NCBI RefSeq assembly: GCF_002159735.1
Contig: NZ_NFJF01000001.1
Coordinates: forward strand, 248,001 to 312,000
Source of the DNA: Olsenella sp. An270
GTDB taxonomy: Bacteria > Actinomycetota > Coriobacteriia > Coriobacteriales > Atopobiaceae
Reading direction: 5' to 3'
Length of the DNA: 64,000 nucleotides
Part shown: piece after piece, positions 63,226 through 64,000 of the stretch
How positions within the stretch are numbered: position 1 is the first letter of the stretch
Layout of the letters: each line of letters begins with the position of its first letter
Notes under the pieces: generated by a model
Seen by the model: the letters and a program-made list of their open reading frames with translations, nothing else
Told to the model about the DNA's origin: nothing
Databases searched by the model: none
Made by a program: the position numbers and the translations under genes

Positions 63226-63966
63226 ATGGCGAGAAGACCGGTCGTTCTTGTCGCCCCTCGCTGGGAGGCGCCTGTCGTGGAGGGCTCGGAGACGATCGCC
63301 CCCCAGGAGGCCATCGCAGACTGCTTCGTGGACGCCATCACGGCGGCGGGAGGGCTGCCCCTCATGATGGCGCTCACCGAGGATAAGGACGTCATAGCCG
63401 ACTACGTTTCCCGCGCCGACGGCATCGCCGTGCCGGGGGGACCCGACGTCAACCCCGTGCTCTGGGGTGACGAGCGGCCGTACGACCCGACGCTCCTCTG
63501 CCCCCAGCGCGACGCCTTCGAGCTGCCGCTCTTGCGCGCCGCTGTCGCCGCCGACAAGCCCCTTCTCACCACCTGTCGCGGCACGCAGCTCCTGAATGTC
63601 GCGCTCGGCGGCACGCTCTGCATGGACGTACCGAGCCTCGGCGCCCGAGAGGGCATGGTCCAGTGGCGCCACACCGGCATCTTGAACACCGTCTGCCACC
63701 CCGTCGAGGTCGAGGAGGGCTCGCTGCTGTCCTGCGCGCTCGGCGGGGCAACGCTCGTGCAGACCAACTCTGCCCACCATTGCTGCGTGGACCGGCTGGG
63801 GGAGGACGTTCGTCTGGTCGCGCACGCCACCGACGGCGTCCCCGAGGGCATCGAGGTCTCCGGCAGGCGCTTCTGCATCGGCGTTCAGTGGCACCCCGAG
63901 TACACGTGGCGCACCGTTGAGACCGACTTCACGCTCTGGAAGAGCTTCGTCGACGCGTGCCGCTGA
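63226..63966 (+). CDS. Peptidase C26 / gamma-glutamyl-GABA hydrolase-like protein
   Basis: A 246-residue class-I glutamine-amidotransferase-like hydrolase. The nucleophile elbow is PLLTTCRGTQLLN, the catalytic His and Glu are in GVQWHPEYTW, and PGGPDVNPVLWG matches PuuD. It starts 2 nt after the ATPase, so it is in the transporter operon. It may cleave gamma-glutamyl compounds (such as gamma-Glu peptides) taken up or made in the cell, releasing glutamate; this link is inferred from position. Confidence 0.87.
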   Translation: MARRPVVLVAPRWEAPVVEGSETIAPQEAIADCFVDAITAAGGLPLMMALTEDKDVIADYVSRADGIAVPGGPDVNPVLWGDERPYDPTLLCPQRDAFELPLLRAAVAADKPLLTTCRGTQLLNVALGGTLCMDVPSLGAREGMVQWRHTGILNTVCHPVEVEEGSLLSCALGGATLVQTNSAHHCCVDRLGEDVRLVAHATDGVPEGIEVSGRRFCIGVQWHPEYTWRTVETDFTLWKSFVDACR

Positions 63967-64000
63967 CCGAGCGGCCACAGCCTGTTTCGACAGGCGATTT

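Overview
The window is a high-GC (about two-thirds by eye) stretch of bacterial chromosome from a strictly fermentative anaerobe. Gene order and style fit class Coriobacteriia, probably an Olsenella/Atopobiaceae-type gut or oral actinobacterium. This is inferred from AdhE, AckA, indolepyruvate:ferredoxin oxidoreductase, formate channel, formate-THF ligase, short intergenic gaps and Shine-Dalgarno starts; no rRNA was available to confirm it. I saw no rRNA, tRNA, CRISPR array, transposase or integrase gene.

Layout. 1-4367: protein quality control (tig end, clpP, clpX), a GT8 glycosyltransferase and a TatD nuclease. 4394-4621: a divergent intergenic region with four copies of one motif. 4725-10520: valS, a methyltransferase and an ABC exporter pair. 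10521-10927: repeat units and a broken copy of the 3' end of tcdA. 10928-16528: accessory genes (two aldo/keto reductases, LysR, nitroreductase, EamA transporter, DUF2798 protein) lying between that broken copy and intact tcdA (16679-17404). 17611-21323: iorA-iorB-paaK for aryl-pyruvate oxidation. 21503-28834: mglBAC, galM and a LacI regulator for galactose/glucose-type sugars. 29301-41417: a PucR-type regulator and a run of one-carbon genes (unknown protein, GcvT-like protein, two SDRs, fhs, fchA, folD, focA, folE, folC). 41485-48047: zinc-ribbon membrane protein, thrS, an orphan PLP-enzyme fragment, adhE and a small kinase. 48213-51306 (minus): folA, thyA, a membrane protein, Nudix, acyl-ACP thioesterase. 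51414-59749: Gfo/Idh oxidoreductase, azlCD, lipid kinase, rnd, zinc protease, xseAB, HIT, ackA. 59972-63966: a polar amino-acid ABC transporter and a class-I glutamine-amidotransferase-like hydrolase.

How the parts work together. The one-carbon operon can take a C1 group onto THF (GcvT-like protein), oxidise it (FolD), hydrolyse methenyl-THF (FchA), recover ATP by running Fhs toward formate, and export formate (FocA); folE, folC, folA and thyA nearby make and use the cofactor. FolD here has lost the lysine and glutamine that support cyclohydrolase activity, which fits the presence of FchA. IorAB-PaaK handles aryl pyruvates. AdhE and AckA dispose of acetyl-CoA as ethanol or acetate plus ATP.

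Most unusual observations: (1) the galactose-binding protein MglB is circularly permuted with all its ligand residues kept, and its partner permease MglC carries a roughly 220-residue cytosolic helical extension; (2) a family of long hairpins with a conserved core and copy-specific arms sits as inverted pairs between folE and folC and between thyA and folA, in the same order relative to transcription, and a fifth copy lies in frame inside iorA; (3) four copies of one motif lie mirror-symmetrically between tatD and valS with exactly 40 bp between members of each pair; (4) the octamer GGCGAGAA is about ten-fold over-represented on both strands; (5) a divergent array of ~31-bp imperfect repeats follows mglC; (6) a six-gene island is bounded by a direct repeat of the tcdA 3' end.
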